Positions 35,013 to 43,961 of a stretch of DNA of 64,000 nucleotides are shown piece after piece. The notes under the pieces are model-generated. The model did no database searches and was not told the origin of the DNA. It saw only the letters and a list, made by a program, of their open reading frames with translations. How positions within the stretch are numbered: position 1 is the stretch's first letter; each line of letters starts with the position of its first letter. This stretch comes from JAGWAJ01 sp026707615 (GTDB taxonomy: Bacteria > Acidobacteriota > Vicinamibacteria > Vicinamibacterales > UBA8438): positions 1 through 64,000 of the forward strand of contig CBDBMW010000013.1 in assembly GCA_965207595.1 (NCBI GenBank). The letters run 5' to 3'. Position numbers and translations under genes: made by a program.

Positions 35013-36361
35013 GATTCCTTTACGTAGCCGGTTGTTCCGTTGGGGTTAACCCATTGCGTTTCCCAGTGTGTTTCGATGCCTTCGCGCCATGTTTGTGCTG
35101 CGTCTGTCAATTCGGCGGTGAGTTCTGGATGTGCCTCTTTCAGGTTCTCCGTTTCACCCATATCTGTTTTGAGATTCGCGAGATGTACATCGTCTTCTGG
35201 GGGCGCGCCCTCTACCAATTGACCGTTGAGAACGAGTTTCCAATTGTCACGACGTACGGCGGTCTGTTTGCCCATCTCCCAATAGATTTCGCTATGTGGC
35301 GTGGGTTCACCGTTTGCCACCATGGGTAAGACATCGAGTCCATCGAGTGCGTATTCGGAAGGATCACCGCCTGCTGCAGCGAGGAACGTCGGAAACACAT
35401 CCATGGCTGCGCCGACTTCACTGATGACCTGTCCTGCGGGGATCTGCTGTGGCCAGTTCATAATGCCGGGTGAACGGATACCGCCTTCGTAGAGACTGAA
35501 TTTATGTCCTTTCAGTTTTCCGGCGGTGCCGCCGTAATACGGGTCCTGGGTACCGTCTAACCAGTTTCGTGTCTCACGCGAGGGGCCGTTGTCGCTCTGA
35601 AAATAGGAGAAAGTGTTTTCTGCGAGTCCGAGCCGCTTGAGTTCCGCGAAAATTTCGCCGACGCTATCGTCAACCGCACTGAGCATCGCCGCCATGATCT
35701 GTCTGTCCCAGGGTAGGTTTGGGAACCGCTCGACGTATTTTTCTGGTGCGTGCATCGGGTAATGGGGTGCGTTGTAAGGCACGTAGAGACAAAAAGGCTT
35801 GCCGAGTTCAACAGACTTCCGGGTATATTTGATGGCATATTCCGTGATGAGTTCGGTGAAGTATTCGCCGTTCCGGTAAATCTCTTCGCCGTTTTCCCAG
35901 AGATCGTGTGTCTGGTCGATGCCGGGTTGTCCCAAAGCCCAGTAGAAGATATGCGAAAAGAAGTCGATACAGCCTGCCATAAATCCGAACCAATCGTCAA
36001 ATCCGTGGTGTTCAGGGCGTGAGCCTTCGGCGAGTCCGAGATGCCATTTTCCGGACATTGCGGTGTAGTAGCCGTGTTCCTTAAGTGCGGTTGCGAGTGT
36101 GGGAACAGAAGGCGGTAGTCCTGTAGCGGTGCGATGTCCAGCTAAAATAGAGCGGACTCCGGCATGGCATGGGTATCGTCCTGTCAGTAATGCTGCACGT
36201 GAAGGCGAGCAGACGGGTGAATTCGAGTACCAATCTGTGAAGCGAGCACCTTCAGCCGCCATCCTATCGAGGTGTGGCGTTTTGAAGTCGGTCGCGCCCA
36301 TACAGGATAGGTCACCGTAGCCTTGGTCGTCTGTTAGAAAGATGATAAAATTAGGTTGCAT
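35009..36361 (-). CDS. Type I sulfatase (Cys-type)
   Basis: This 450-aa protein has the formylglycine motif C51-S-P-S-R followed by ALLTGRYP. The metal-binding LTDDQGYGD is near 9-17 and GKWHLG near 103-108. No signal peptide is visible, so it is cytoplasmic or uses another route. Sulfatases like this remove sulfate from sponge or algal polysaccharides and are strongly expanded in Poribacteria. It needs a formylglycine-generating enzyme; the FGE-fold protein at 17,801 lacks the cysteines for that. Confidence 0.9.
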   Translation of the reverse strand: MQPNFIIFLTDDQGYGDLSCMGATDFKTPHLDRMAAEGARFTDWYSNSPVCSPSRAALLTGRYPCHAGVRSILAGHRTATGLPPSVPTLATALKEHGYYTAMSGKWHLGLAEGSRPEHHGFDDWFGFMAGCIDFFSHIFYWALGQPGIDQTHDLWENGEEIYRNGEYFTELITEYAIKYTRKSVELGKPFCLYVPYNAPHYPMHAPEKYVERFPNLPWDRQIMAAMLSAVDDSVGEIFAELKRLGLAENTFSYFQSDNGPSRETRNWLDGTQDPYYGGTAGKLKGHKFSLYEGGIRSPGIMNWPQQIPAGQVISEVGAAMDVFPTFLAAAGGDPSEYALDGLDVLPMVANGEPTPHSEIYWEMGKQTAVRRDNWKLVLNGQLVEGAPPEDDVHLANLKTDMGETENLKEAHPELTAELTDAAQTWREGIETHWETQWVNPNGTTGYVKES

Positions 36362-36381
36362 GCTTCGACTTCTCCATCGTG

Positions 36382-37920
36382 TTAATCTTTCCAGAAACTC
36401 CGGTCTAAGCTCCGATATTGTATGGCTTCAGAGACATAAACTGCCTCTATATTCGGGTTTTGATCGAGGTCAGCGATAGTGCGTGCGACCTTCAAAATTC
36501 GGTCATAGGCGCGCGCGCTCAATCCTAATTGGTTAATGGCAACCCGGAGTAAATCTTGTGCCTGATCGTCAACGTTACAGTATTCTCGTATCTGTTTTGA
36601 TTGCATGCCTGCGTTGGCGTGTATTGTTGTATTTGCAAAACGTTGGTGTTGAATTTGGCGTGCTGCCTCGACGCGTTCTTGGACATGCGCTGAGGGTTCG
36701 CCGGTTGTTTCGGCAGAGAGTTCGGCGTATTTCACCGCTGGTACTTCAACTTGGATGTCGATTCTATCCAATAAGGGTCCCGAAATTCGGGAGACATAGT
36801 TCTGTATCTGGTTCGGTGTGCACTTACAATCTCGGCTTGGATCGGTGAAAAACCCACAGGGACAGGGGTTCATCGCTGCGACGAGCATGAAATTTGCGGG
36901 ATAAGTCAGCGATGCCGCTGCACGCGAGATCGTCACCTGCCGGTCTTCAAGGGGTTGGCGCATAACCTCAAGGACGTTCCGTCGAAATTCAGGAAGTTCG
37001 TCTAAAAAGAGCACCCCGTTATGTGCAAGACTCACCTCGCCCGGACGCGGCACATTTCCACCACCGATTAAGCCGGCGTCTGAGATGGTATGGTGTGGTG
37101 AACGGTACGGACGCGTCACAACCAAAGGCGTATCGCTGGGCAGAACACCAGTAATACTCTGAATTTTAGTTGTTTCAAGGGATTCGTCGATTGAAAGTCT
37201 CGGGAGGATAGACGGAATTCGCTTTGCGATCATGGTCTTGCCGGAGCCGGGCGGTCCAATCATAATCAGGTTGTGTCCACCTGCGGCAGCGACTTCAATG
37301 GCGCGTTTAACGTGTTCTTGCCCTTTCACATCAAGTAGGTCGATGTGCATTTCTGGATGCGCGGTGTGTGCGTCAGTGTCGTGTGTGTGTGGTTCTGGTG
37401 CTATTTCCTTCTCTGAATTGAGGAATGCGGCGGCCTCCGATAAGCTCTGAATCGGATAGACGTTCACACCCTCTACAATTGCGGCTTCTTTAGCGTTTTC
37501 GGCGGGTAAAATAAGGTCTGCTATGCCGTTTTCATTTGCGGCGATGGCTATCGGCAGTCCGCCCTGTATGCCTCGGATACTTCCATCGAGGGCGAGTTCA
37601 CCCAAAATCAGGGCATTTTCGAGTCTTGCAGGAGCTACCTGATTGGTAGCCGCCATAACACCGATCGCGATAGGAAGATCAAACGCTGAGCCCGCTTTTC
37701 GGATGTCCGCAGGTGCTAAATTTGCCGTGATTCGGGTCTGTGGGAAGTAGAAACCAGAGTTCTTAATGGCTGCGGTAACCCGATCCCGGCTCTCTTTAAT
37801 CGCGCTATCGGGTAAACCGACGGTGCTGAAGGACGGAAGTCCGCCAGCGACATCTACTTCAACTTTTACAATATAGGCATCAATTCCCAGCAAAGCACTG
37901 CTTAGGACTGTTGCGAGCAT
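36382..37920 (-). CDS. comM: YifB/ComM-family AAA+ ATPase (Mg-chelatase-like)
   Basis: This 512-aa protein begins with the ComM N-terminal domain (VEVDVAGGLPSFSTVGLPD), followed by Walker A GPPGSGKT near 221-228, and CPCGFFTDPSRDC with the zinc-like cysteines. It ends in the Mg-chelatase C-terminal domain (LSARAYDRILKVARTIADL). ComM is a hexameric helicase that aids branch migration in natural transformation. It has its own promoter at 38,008-38,037. Confidence 0.92.
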   Translation of the reverse strand: MLATVLSSALLGIDAYIVKVEVDVAGGLPSFSTVGLPDSAIKESRDRVTAAIKNSGFYFPQTRITANLAPADIRKAGSAFDLPIAIGVMAATNQVAPARLENALILGELALDGSIRGIQGGLPIAIAANENGIADLILPAENAKEAAIVEGVNVYPIQSLSEAAAFLNSEKEIAPEPHTHDTDAHTAHPEMHIDLLDVKGQEHVKRAIEVAAAGGHNLIMIGPPGSGKTMIAKRIPSILPRLSIDESLETTKIQSITGVLPSDTPLVVTRPYRSPHHTISDAGLIGGGNVPRPGEVSLAHNGVLFLDELPEFRRNVLEVMRQPLEDRQVTISRAAASLTYPANFMLVAAMNPCPCGFFTDPSRDCKCTPNQIQNYVSRISGPLLDRIDIQVEVPAVKYAELSAETTGEPSAHVQERVEAARQIQHQRFANTTIHANAGMQSKQIREYCNVDDQAQDLLRVAINQLGLSARAYDRILKVARTIADLDQNPNIEAVYVSEAIQYRSLDRSFWKD

Positions 37921-38007
37921 AGAAGTGTTCCTTCCGATTTGCGTTAATTTGAATAGTTTGAGGCGTTCGTATTGTAGGTGCCATCTACACCAGTGAACTT
38001 CGGCACT

Positions 38008-38037
38008 ATCATATCACAAATTAAATGGACGGGTCAA
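38008..38037 (-). promoter_or_regulatory. Promoter of the ComM-like gene
   Basis: On the minus strand, TTGACC (38,032-38,037), an 18-base spacer and TATGAT (38,008-38,013), 88 bases before the ATG at 37,920. Confidence 0.5.
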
Positions 38038-38109
38038 CAGATTTCGACGCAGAGGTTTTCAGTTTTCGGCGGTCAGCAATCAGGAAAATCGAAAACCAAA
38101 TAGCTCTGG

Positions 38110-39120
38110 CTAACTTAAATCGCCTGTAAGTTTGTGTAATGTTTGTAACTGTTTCTGATTGGCTATAACTAATAAAGCTTCACCGGCTACCATTTTCTTA
38201 TCTCCGGGTGGATTATAGAGGAACGTCCTGTCATTATCTCGGATTGCGATGACAACTAATCCTGTTTGTTCTCGAATGCTTGCGGCTTTGAGTGAGATTC
38301 CGTCCAGCGGTGAATCTTTTTGGATAACGGATTCAGTAAACTGGGCGCCGTCTTGATTTTGTGTGATATTTTCCAAAAACCCGACGAGCTGGGGTTGGAG
38401 TATGCCGGATGCGAGGCGCAGGCCGCCAATATGATCGGGTAAGACGACTTCATCCGCGCCTGCGGTGATAAGTTTTCCCGGGGAATTGTCTTCAACGGCT
38501 TTGGAAGCGATGCGTAGGTGTGGGTTCAGTTTCCTCGCGGAGATGACGACAAATAGGTTATCTTGGTCGCGGCTGAGACAGGTGACAAGCCCGCTTGCGG
38601 TTGTGATCCCTGCGCGGATGAGTAATTCATCATCGGTTGCATCGCCGTGGAGATACGGAAAATTTCGTGTATCGGTGAGATGGATGAGTCGTTCTTCCTC
38701 GGCTTCGATGCCGACGAAATCTACTTCTGCTTTCAGCATTTCGTCAAGGACGTGCACCCCGGTATCACCGAGTCCGCAAATAATATAGTGGTTTGATAAT
38801 TTATCCACAGTTCGAGTCATTCTTTGTTGTCGGAAAAAATTCTGCAGTTGCCCTTCAATCAGCAGTGTGGTGGCAACAGTAACGCTGTAAGTAAACACGC
38901 CAATCCCACCAAGGAGGAGCAATATTGTGAATATGCGTCCGCTATCGCTCATTTCGAGGTCGTCATGCCCAGCGGTTGTTAAGGTAATGACAGTCATATA
39001 GACAGCGTCAAGGGGATCCCATCCACTATCCTTTTCAATCATCAGGTAACCGGTGGTTCCTGTTACGATTAAGGCGATGAGCATTGCCAGGGCGATTATA
39101 ATCTTGCGTTGATAATTCAT
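38110..39120 (-). CDS. Two-helix ion channel with TrkA-N/TrkA-C domains and an unusual filter
   Basis: This 336-aa protein has two membrane helices (8-27 and about 62-88) around a pore loop, then a Rossmann RCK domain (IICGLGDTGVHVLDEM) and a TrkA-C domain. The pore loop reads T46-LTTAGHDD, where K+ channels have T-V-G-Y-G. Positions of the filter Tyr and second Gly are His52 and Asp53. The fold is that of a potassium channel but the ion selectivity may differ. The 148 bases before it show no clear signal. Confidence 0.82.
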   Translation of the reverse strand: MNYQRKIIIALAMLIALIVTGTTGYLMIEKDSGWDPLDAVYMTVITLTTAGHDDLEMSDSGRIFTILLLLGGIGVFTYSVTVATTLLIEGQLQNFFRQQRMTRTVDKLSNHYIICGLGDTGVHVLDEMLKAEVDFVGIEAEEERLIHLTDTRNFPYLHGDATDDELLIRAGITTASGLVTCLSRDQDNLFVVISARKLNPHLRIASKAVEDNSPGKLITAGADEVVLPDHIGGLRLASGILQPQLVGFLENITQNQDGAQFTESVIQKDSPLDGISLKAASIREQTGLVVIAIRDNDRTFLYNPPGDKKMVAGEALLVIANQKQLQTLHKLTGDLS

Positions 39121-39268
39121 TCTCCAACTTTGTGGCGTTATACTTCATATTTTGAAGCGTGTCTGCTGAGAAGTTCCTTTGATCCCGCTAAGTCTAATGC
39201 CGTTTTTTCGTGCAGCGTTTGACAGCAGGATTTGGATCGTGTCGTGCGATGTCTTTGCGGGACACCGG

Positions 39269-39646
39269 TTAGGGGGGTTCTTCAGTTTTGTCAGCGGGTG
39301 TCTCTGCTTCGGCTTCTTCAGCTGTGGATTCCGCTTTGGTTTCCTCTTGTGCGGCTGCTTCTTGGCTACTGACAACACGAATGTAGCCCATTCTGAGTTC
39401 GTAGAGCGTATTTGACAGAAAGTTGGCTTCTGGTGCGGTGAGGTTCCCTTTCGTCTTGACCTCAAGCATCTCAATGGTATCAATAATATGTTTCACAAGT
39501 GGGAGGTTTATAACCACCTCCTCTGTTTCGGGGTTAGGGATTCCCTCCAAGTAGAGCCGTCCAGTTTCTACGAGATTCGCGAGATAGTTAATAAAATCGA
39601 CAGGCGGCACTTGCTGTGCTTCTTCCTGATCTGTAGTTTCTTCCAT
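39269..39646 (-). CDS. DUF1844-family protein
   Basis: This 125-aa protein contains the DUF1844 core (VDFINYLANLVETGRLYLEG, IDTIEMLEVKTKGNLT and LYELRMGYI). The last 35 residues are a low-complexity Glu/Ala/Thr tail. The function of the family is not known. It lies downstream of the LecA-like lectin gene on the same strand. Confidence 0.85.
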   Translation of the reverse strand: MEETTDQEEAQQVPPVDFINYLANLVETGRLYLEGIPNPETEEVVINLPLVKHIIDTIEMLEVKTKGNLTAPEANFLSNTLYELRMGYIRVVSSQEAAAQEETKAESTAEEAEAETPADKTEEPP

Positions 39647-39698
39647 ATATTAACTCCTGATTCACCTGAGTCTATACAGCGTCTGTTGAAAAGGGCTG

Positions 39699-40070
39699 TT
39701 ATTCGTCGTCAAAGATAATGATTTGTGCCAATAAACTTCCCGCTTGATTATTGTTGTGTGGACTTTCGTTCATGGCAAGAAAGATGACGCCATCGGCGGG
39801 AGCCGGATTGTCGTAGCGTGAGCCGACAGCGAAAATGGTATTTCCGATCTTGGCAATGAGGGCACCGATATTCGTACCCGGGAGTAGATAATCGTTGGAG
39901 CCTGGGGTCTTCGGGATGCCGTCAGCACCGCACCATCCTGTCCGGTTCTGCAAATCTGGTGACCAAGCGCCTTCTCCATCAATAACGAGGCGTTGTCCTT
40001 TTTTGACGCGCACGTAGCTCTCCTGCCAGGCGGGACTTGGGCGAGCCGTGCGGATAACGGTTAATGCCAT
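39699..40070 (-). CDS. LecA/PA-IL-like lectin-fold protein
   Basis: This 123-aa protein has the PA-IL-like pattern: a tryptophan-rich first half, then LLPGTNIGALIAKIGN, FAVGSRYDNPAPADGVIFLA and the terminal NNNQAGSLLAQIIIF. The family binds galactose with calcium. There is no signal peptide. Poribacterial genomes carry such small lectin-like genes, perhaps for host contact; that is inference. Confidence 0.7.
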   Translation of the reverse strand: MALTVIRTARPSPAWQESYVRVKKGQRLVIDGEGAWSPDLQNRTGWCGADGIPKTPGSNDYLLPGTNIGALIAKIGNTIFAVGSRYDNPAPADGVIFLAMNESPHNNNQAGSLLAQIIIFDDE

Positions 40071-40233
40071 AGATATTCCTCCATTTTCGTAGTTATAAGT
40101 TGTTGGTTATAAGTTATAAGTCTATCTTTTGCTTTATCAACGATTTCTTGTGGATACCACGCCCTGAATTGAGTGATGGCAGTTACAAGGCTGCGTTGAT
40201 AACATCTGAAGGTAACTTATAACTTATAACTAT

Positions 40234-40836
40234 TTATTCCTTGCTTCGGATGGTGATGTTCGTAATTACGTCGCCGACAGCGATGTTGTCAACGACATCC
40301 AGCCCACTGGTGACGTTTCCGAAGATGGTGTAATCGCTATCGAGAATCGTGCTATCTCGGCAGATAAAGAATTCAGATGCGTACGAAACGGTGGCCCCCT
40401 CTTCCTTTGCCATAGCGACAACGCCGCGGGCCATCTCTTTGGCGCCATTCTCGATGGGCAGTGTTTCGCCAGCGGCAAGTTTTGAGCCTGCTTGGATGAG
40501 TAGTTCTTCTGCGCGATTAAACTTTTCACCTTTGTAATACATCACCTGCGCGTTTTTGATGAAATTCTTGGAAGTCTCTGGTGCTTCGGTTGCGAGAAAT
40601 TCAAATTCAATGGTGCCTTTTGCCGTTTCAATAACGGCTACGGCTGTTGCGGGATCAATCTGTGGTTTGGCAGCGGTTATTGTTGACCCTGTGCCGGCGC
40701 GGCGCGCCCGCGGTGCCGGTGCTTTCTTCTCCTCTTGTGCGCAACTCAGCACAAAGGTGGCAAATAGGGTCGCCAGGACGAATAGTGCTGCGGATGCGAA
40801 CTGCCGCTGTTGCTTATTCTGCTGTTGCCTTAACAT
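40234..40836 (-). CDS. Cyclophilin-like lipoprotein with degenerate active site
   Basis: This 200-aa protein has a lipobox (FVLSC, Cys32). The cyclophilin fold is visible (IETAKGTIEFEF, APETSKNFI, GVVAMAKEEG, SEFFICRDS, YTIFGNVTSGLDVVDNI). The catalytic FHR...QGG segment is changed to FNRAEELLIQAGS. It overlaps the upstream cyclophilin gene by 23 bases, so the two are a tandem pair. It may act as a chaperone rather than an isomerase. Confidence 0.8.
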   Translation of the reverse strand: MLRQQQNKQQRQFASAALFVLATLFATFVLSCAQEEKKAPAPRARRAGTGSTITAAKPQIDPATAVAVIETAKGTIEFEFLATEAPETSKNFIKNAQVMYYKGEKFNRAEELLIQAGSKLAAGETLPIENGAKEMARGVVAMAKEEGATVSYASEFFICRDSTILDSDYTIFGNVTSGLDVVDNIAVGDVITNITIRSKE

Positions 40837-41413
40837 ATTTTGACTTCGCCTCCAATTGGATTTTTGTCATGACATCGCCTACCTGTAAGCGATCGACGAC
40901 ATCCATGCCTTGAATTACACCGCCGAAAGTGGTGTAATTGCCGTCAAGAGAGGGTTGGGGTTTGAAGCAAATGTAGAATTGGCTCCCGGATGAGTTGGGT
41001 GCGGATGTCCGAGCCATGGCCACTGTCCCTCTAAGGTGTGGACGCTGGTTCGGATGCGTGTATTCGTCAGCGATATTCCAACCGGGGCCGCCTGTTCCAT
41101 CGCCGTTCGGGCACCCGCCCTGAACGACGAATTCGTCAACTCTGCGATGAAATGTTAAGCCGTCATAAAACTTCTGGTTAATCAATTTAATGAAATTATC
41201 CACTGCCACGGGGGCGGCATCGGGATAGAACTCAATTACGAATATGCCTTTATCGGTTGTAATGACAGCGACCTGCTCTTCAGGTGTTAGATTTTGACCG
41301 AAGGGCAGCGCGCAGCCAATAGTGAGGGTTAATACTAAAAGAAGAAACGTTGGACTTTTGTATAGCAAGTTTTGACTTGCCAGTTGTGCAAAAAAATACC
41401 GAGTTGTTCTCAT
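40814..41413 (-). CDS. Peptidyl-prolyl cis-trans isomerase, cyclophilin type
   Basis: This 199-aa protein starts at the ATG at 41,413, which has AGGAAAG 4 bases upstream; an ATG at 41,434 has no ribosome-binding site. The N-terminus has a membrane or lipoprotein signal (LTIGC). The catalytic FHRRVDEFVVQGG and the SGSQFYICFKPQP segment are complete. It assists protein folding in the periplasm. It is first in a two-gene unit with its degenerate paralogue. Confidence 0.9.
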   Translation of the reverse strand: MRTTRYFFAQLASQNLLYKSPTFLLLVLTLTIGCALPFGQNLTPEEQVAVITTDKGIFVIEFYPDAAPVAVDNFIKLINQKFYDGLTFHRRVDEFVVQGGCPNGDGTGGPGWNIADEYTHPNQRPHLRGTVAMARTSAPNSSGSQFYICFKPQPSLDGNYTTFGGVIQGMDVVDRLQVGDVMTKIQLEAKSKYVKATAE

Positions 41414-41479
41414 CAACTTTCCTTTATTAGACATTATATCAATTTAATTGTCAAATGTTTTTCGGTTTCATTAGGATCC

Positions 41480-41553
41480 GTAGGGGCGGGGTTTCCCCGC
41501 CCGATTGCCCGACACCAACGCTCTTATCCGGGACGAGGGGACCTCGCCCCTAC
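41480..41553. repeat. GTAGGGGCG palindromic repeat
   Basis: The outer arms GTAGGGGCG and CGCCCCTAC enclose two hairpins: GGGCGGGG-TTT-CCCCGCCC (41,484-41,502) and CGAGG-GGA-CCTCG. It fills the gap between the LamG protein stop and the cyclophilin gene. It is a dispersed-repeat type rather than a plain terminator, since no T-run follows. Confidence 0.6.
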
Positions 41554-41603
41554 GCGGTTCCCCGAATGCCCTGATTAAACCATTATAATGTCTATTGTAG
41601 GGA

Positions 41604-42356
41604 TTAATCGGTTTTGAGGCGTGCCCAGACGGTTGCTAACTTATCTTGTGCATCAACATGCAGCGTGATCGGCTCCGCCATATCTTTGAGCAATTCCTCT
41701 TTGGTTAAAGCGTAGTTATACACTTTGATTTCGTCGAGGGCACCGGTCAGGAACCGTTGGCTCCCGCCGCGTGCGCCGATGTAGAGCGACTCGTCGTTGG
41801 GTTTCAATTCACCTTTACACGGCATCTCTGCTTCGAGTTCGCCATCAATATAGAGTAGGATGTCATCACCATCCCAGGTTCCGGCGAGAAAATGCCATTT
41901 GCCGTCCTGAATAGTGGGACCAATATTGTCGTCGTTGCACGCTTCTGGCAGGTCGAAAAATTGTAGGATAGTCCCGCCGTTGTAAAGGGCTGCAAGATTA
42001 TACAAACCGGAGACCCAAGCGGAGCCTTTCTCAACGCCGCTCTGGATTGCCTCGCCGCCTTCGACAAGTGCCCAGAACTCGATGGTGATGCCATCAACAA
42101 TATCGAGGCTCGGATGGTCAGCGATTTCGCCAGCGGTTTTTCCGTCAAATGCCATTGCTTGTCCAAAAACCCCCTCAATCAACTTGGGGTTGCCTTTATT
42201 AAAGGTTGCATCGTTACCAAATTCGGACATATCCTTTACAACTTTCCCTTCTAATTCATCAAAGGAGAGATATAGGACGAGGTCTTGTGCGTCACAAATC
42301 GTTGCGACGCTTATTAAAGTGAGAAAAAGTAGTCCTAAGATAGCATTTTGTTTCAA
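41604..42356 (-). CDS. Secreted LamG-domain protein with C-terminal W-x2-LK motif
   Basis: This 250-aa protein has a signal peptide ending near ICDAQ. One LamG (concanavalin-like) domain follows: LVLYLSFDELEGKVVKD, GQAMAFDGK, DGITIEFWALVEGG, GKWHFLAGTWDG and GALDEIKVYNYALTKEE. The C-terminus ends in KLATVWARLKTD, the motif shared with the proteins at 12,070 and 9,869. Carbohydrate or matrix binding outside the cell is likely. Confidence 0.85.
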   Translation of the reverse strand: MKQNAILGLLFLTLISVATICDAQDLVLYLSFDELEGKVVKDMSEFGNDATFNKGNPKLIEGVFGQAMAFDGKTAGEIADHPSLDIVDGITIEFWALVEGGEAIQSGVEKGSAWVSGLYNLAALYNGGTILQFFDLPEACNDDNIGPTIQDGKWHFLAGTWDGDDILLYIDGELEAEMPCKGELKPNDESLYIGARGGSQRFLTGALDEIKVYNYALTKEELLKDMAEPITLHVDAQDKLATVWARLKTD

Positions 42357-42753
42357 AATTCTGTCTCCTGAAATAGATGTTTATTTGATGTCTTAAGTGT
42401 TTATCCGTGTAGTTTTGGAACAGTTTACTCTCTTGAAGGTTGATAGCGATGAACAACTGTTGGTTACTACATCTGTTCGCTTTAACAAAAAGATATGAAC
42501 ACACTTTAATAAATAATATAGCAGAAGTCAAGAAAAAAGTCAAATGAAATGTTTTTATGGGTGTGTAAATATTTTGTCAAAAGTTTAAGTTGGAAGGGTA
42601 GAAGGCGGGAAGAGTGGAAGTCTGAACAGATTGTCAGCATCAAAATTTCAGGATTGTCGTGTTGTTAGGCAGGCGAAGTCCGTCGCTTCTATTCATAGTG
42701 TCTTGTTTGGTTTAATGACGAGATTCGTCAACTGACAGAAAAGCAGGGTTCAG
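42357..42753. other. Intergenic region upstream of the LamG gene
   Basis: An AT-rich 397-bp stretch. I see no gene, RNA or clear promoter; short fragments do not continue into a recognisable product. It must contain the LamG gene's promoter, but no consensus pair stands out. Confidence 0.4.
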
Positions 42754-42819
42754 TTATTTCTTTGCATGTTCATCCCTCCATTTCTCCAAGTGATAGATAA
42801 CCGACTCTCGTCTATCTAA

Positions 42820-43961
42820 TACCAATTCTGATTGAATATTTTTCATAAATGTGTTATTCTATGCTCTATATTTTTTGGAGGTATAAAATAGCGATGAATA
42901 AAAAAGTGCCAGAAATTACCGAAAGTGTAGAAGACTTGAAATCTCTCTTACGAGATGCGAAAAAGAAGCATGAAATCCAGCGTCTCAACGCTCTGTATCT
43001 CTTGAAAAGTGGAATGGCGAAAAACCGGACACAAGTTGCTGATCTTCTCGGGGTTCACCGCCTGAGTGTCGGCACTTGGTTGCGTGCTTACGAGACCGGG
43101 GGACTTCAGAAACTCCTTGAACGCGGCTATGCCCCAGGATACAAGCCGATCCTCACCGAAGAACAGCAAGCCATTTTGCGTGAAGAACTTCAGAAACCTG
43201 AAGGTTTTTCGAGTTATGGGCAAATCCAAACGTATATCGCTGACACCTTTGGCATCAAGATGAACTACAAAACCGTCTATGCGATGGTTCATGATAAATG
43301 GGGTGCGAAACTCAAAGTGCCTCGTCCGAGTCATGTAAAAAAAACACAATAGAGTCGGCGGTTTTCCGCTGTGAGTTTAGCCAGCACCTCGCTGATGCGA
43401 TGGCTGGAAAGCGTTCTGCTTCTCAAAGCGTGCGTGTTTTTAGTCAAGATGAGACGCGATATGGTCTTTTGTCTTTGACCCGGAGACGTATCACCCAACG
43501 AGGTATCAAACCTGTCGCAGAGATAGATTACCGGTATGAATCGGTTTATCTCTATGGTGCGGTTGAACCGCTGACAGGTGAGAGATTTTTCTTAGAGTTC
43601 TCACACTTGACATCAGATTGTTTTCAATGTTTCATCAACGAGTTTTCCCAAGCGTTTGGAGAGAGTCTAAATCTACTTGTGCTTGATAATGGGCGTTTTC
43701 ATCACGCCAAATCACTTGAGATTCCTGAGAACGTCGTCTTGCTTTTCTTACCGGCTTATAGCCCGGAGTTGAACCCGATTGAGCGCCTTTGGCAAGACAT
43801 CAAAGCGAAGTTATTTACCCAGACCTATAAAGCATTGGAAGATATGCAGACTAAAGTTACGGAGATACTTCAAAACTACTCCGATGCCACTGTCGCTAAA
43901 CTCACCGGATTCTCACATTTCATAAAGGCTGCTAATGCAGTATAAACTTTTAGAAATGGTA
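42820..43961 (+). mobile_element. IS630-type insertion sequence
   Basis: The ends TACCAATTCT and AGAAATGGTA are inverted copies with one mismatch. The element is 1,142 bp and flanked by TAA on both sides (42,817-42,819 and 43,962-43,964). It holds one transposase in two overlapping frames. It lies inside a decayed coiled-coil gene. Confidence 0.85.
42894..43945 (+). CDS. IS630-type transposase made by -1 frameshift
   Basis: The first frame starts at the ATG at 42,894 (GGAGGT upstream). It contains the HTH part (RTQVADLLGVHRLSVGTWLR) and the second HTH, and stops at 43,350-43,352. The DDE part is in the -1 frame (FSQDETRYGLLS, LVLDNGRFHHA, YSPELNPIERLWQDIK). Eight A residues at 43,337-43,344 (frame A-AAA-AAA) lie in the overlap, a usual programmed frameshift site in this family. 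All three catalytic acidic residues are present, so the element may be active. Confidence 0.85.

Noticed and set aside
17801..36361. FGE-fold protein and sulfatase as an enzyme-activator pair
   Set aside because: The FGE-fold protein lacks the cysteines and the genes are 17 kb apart.
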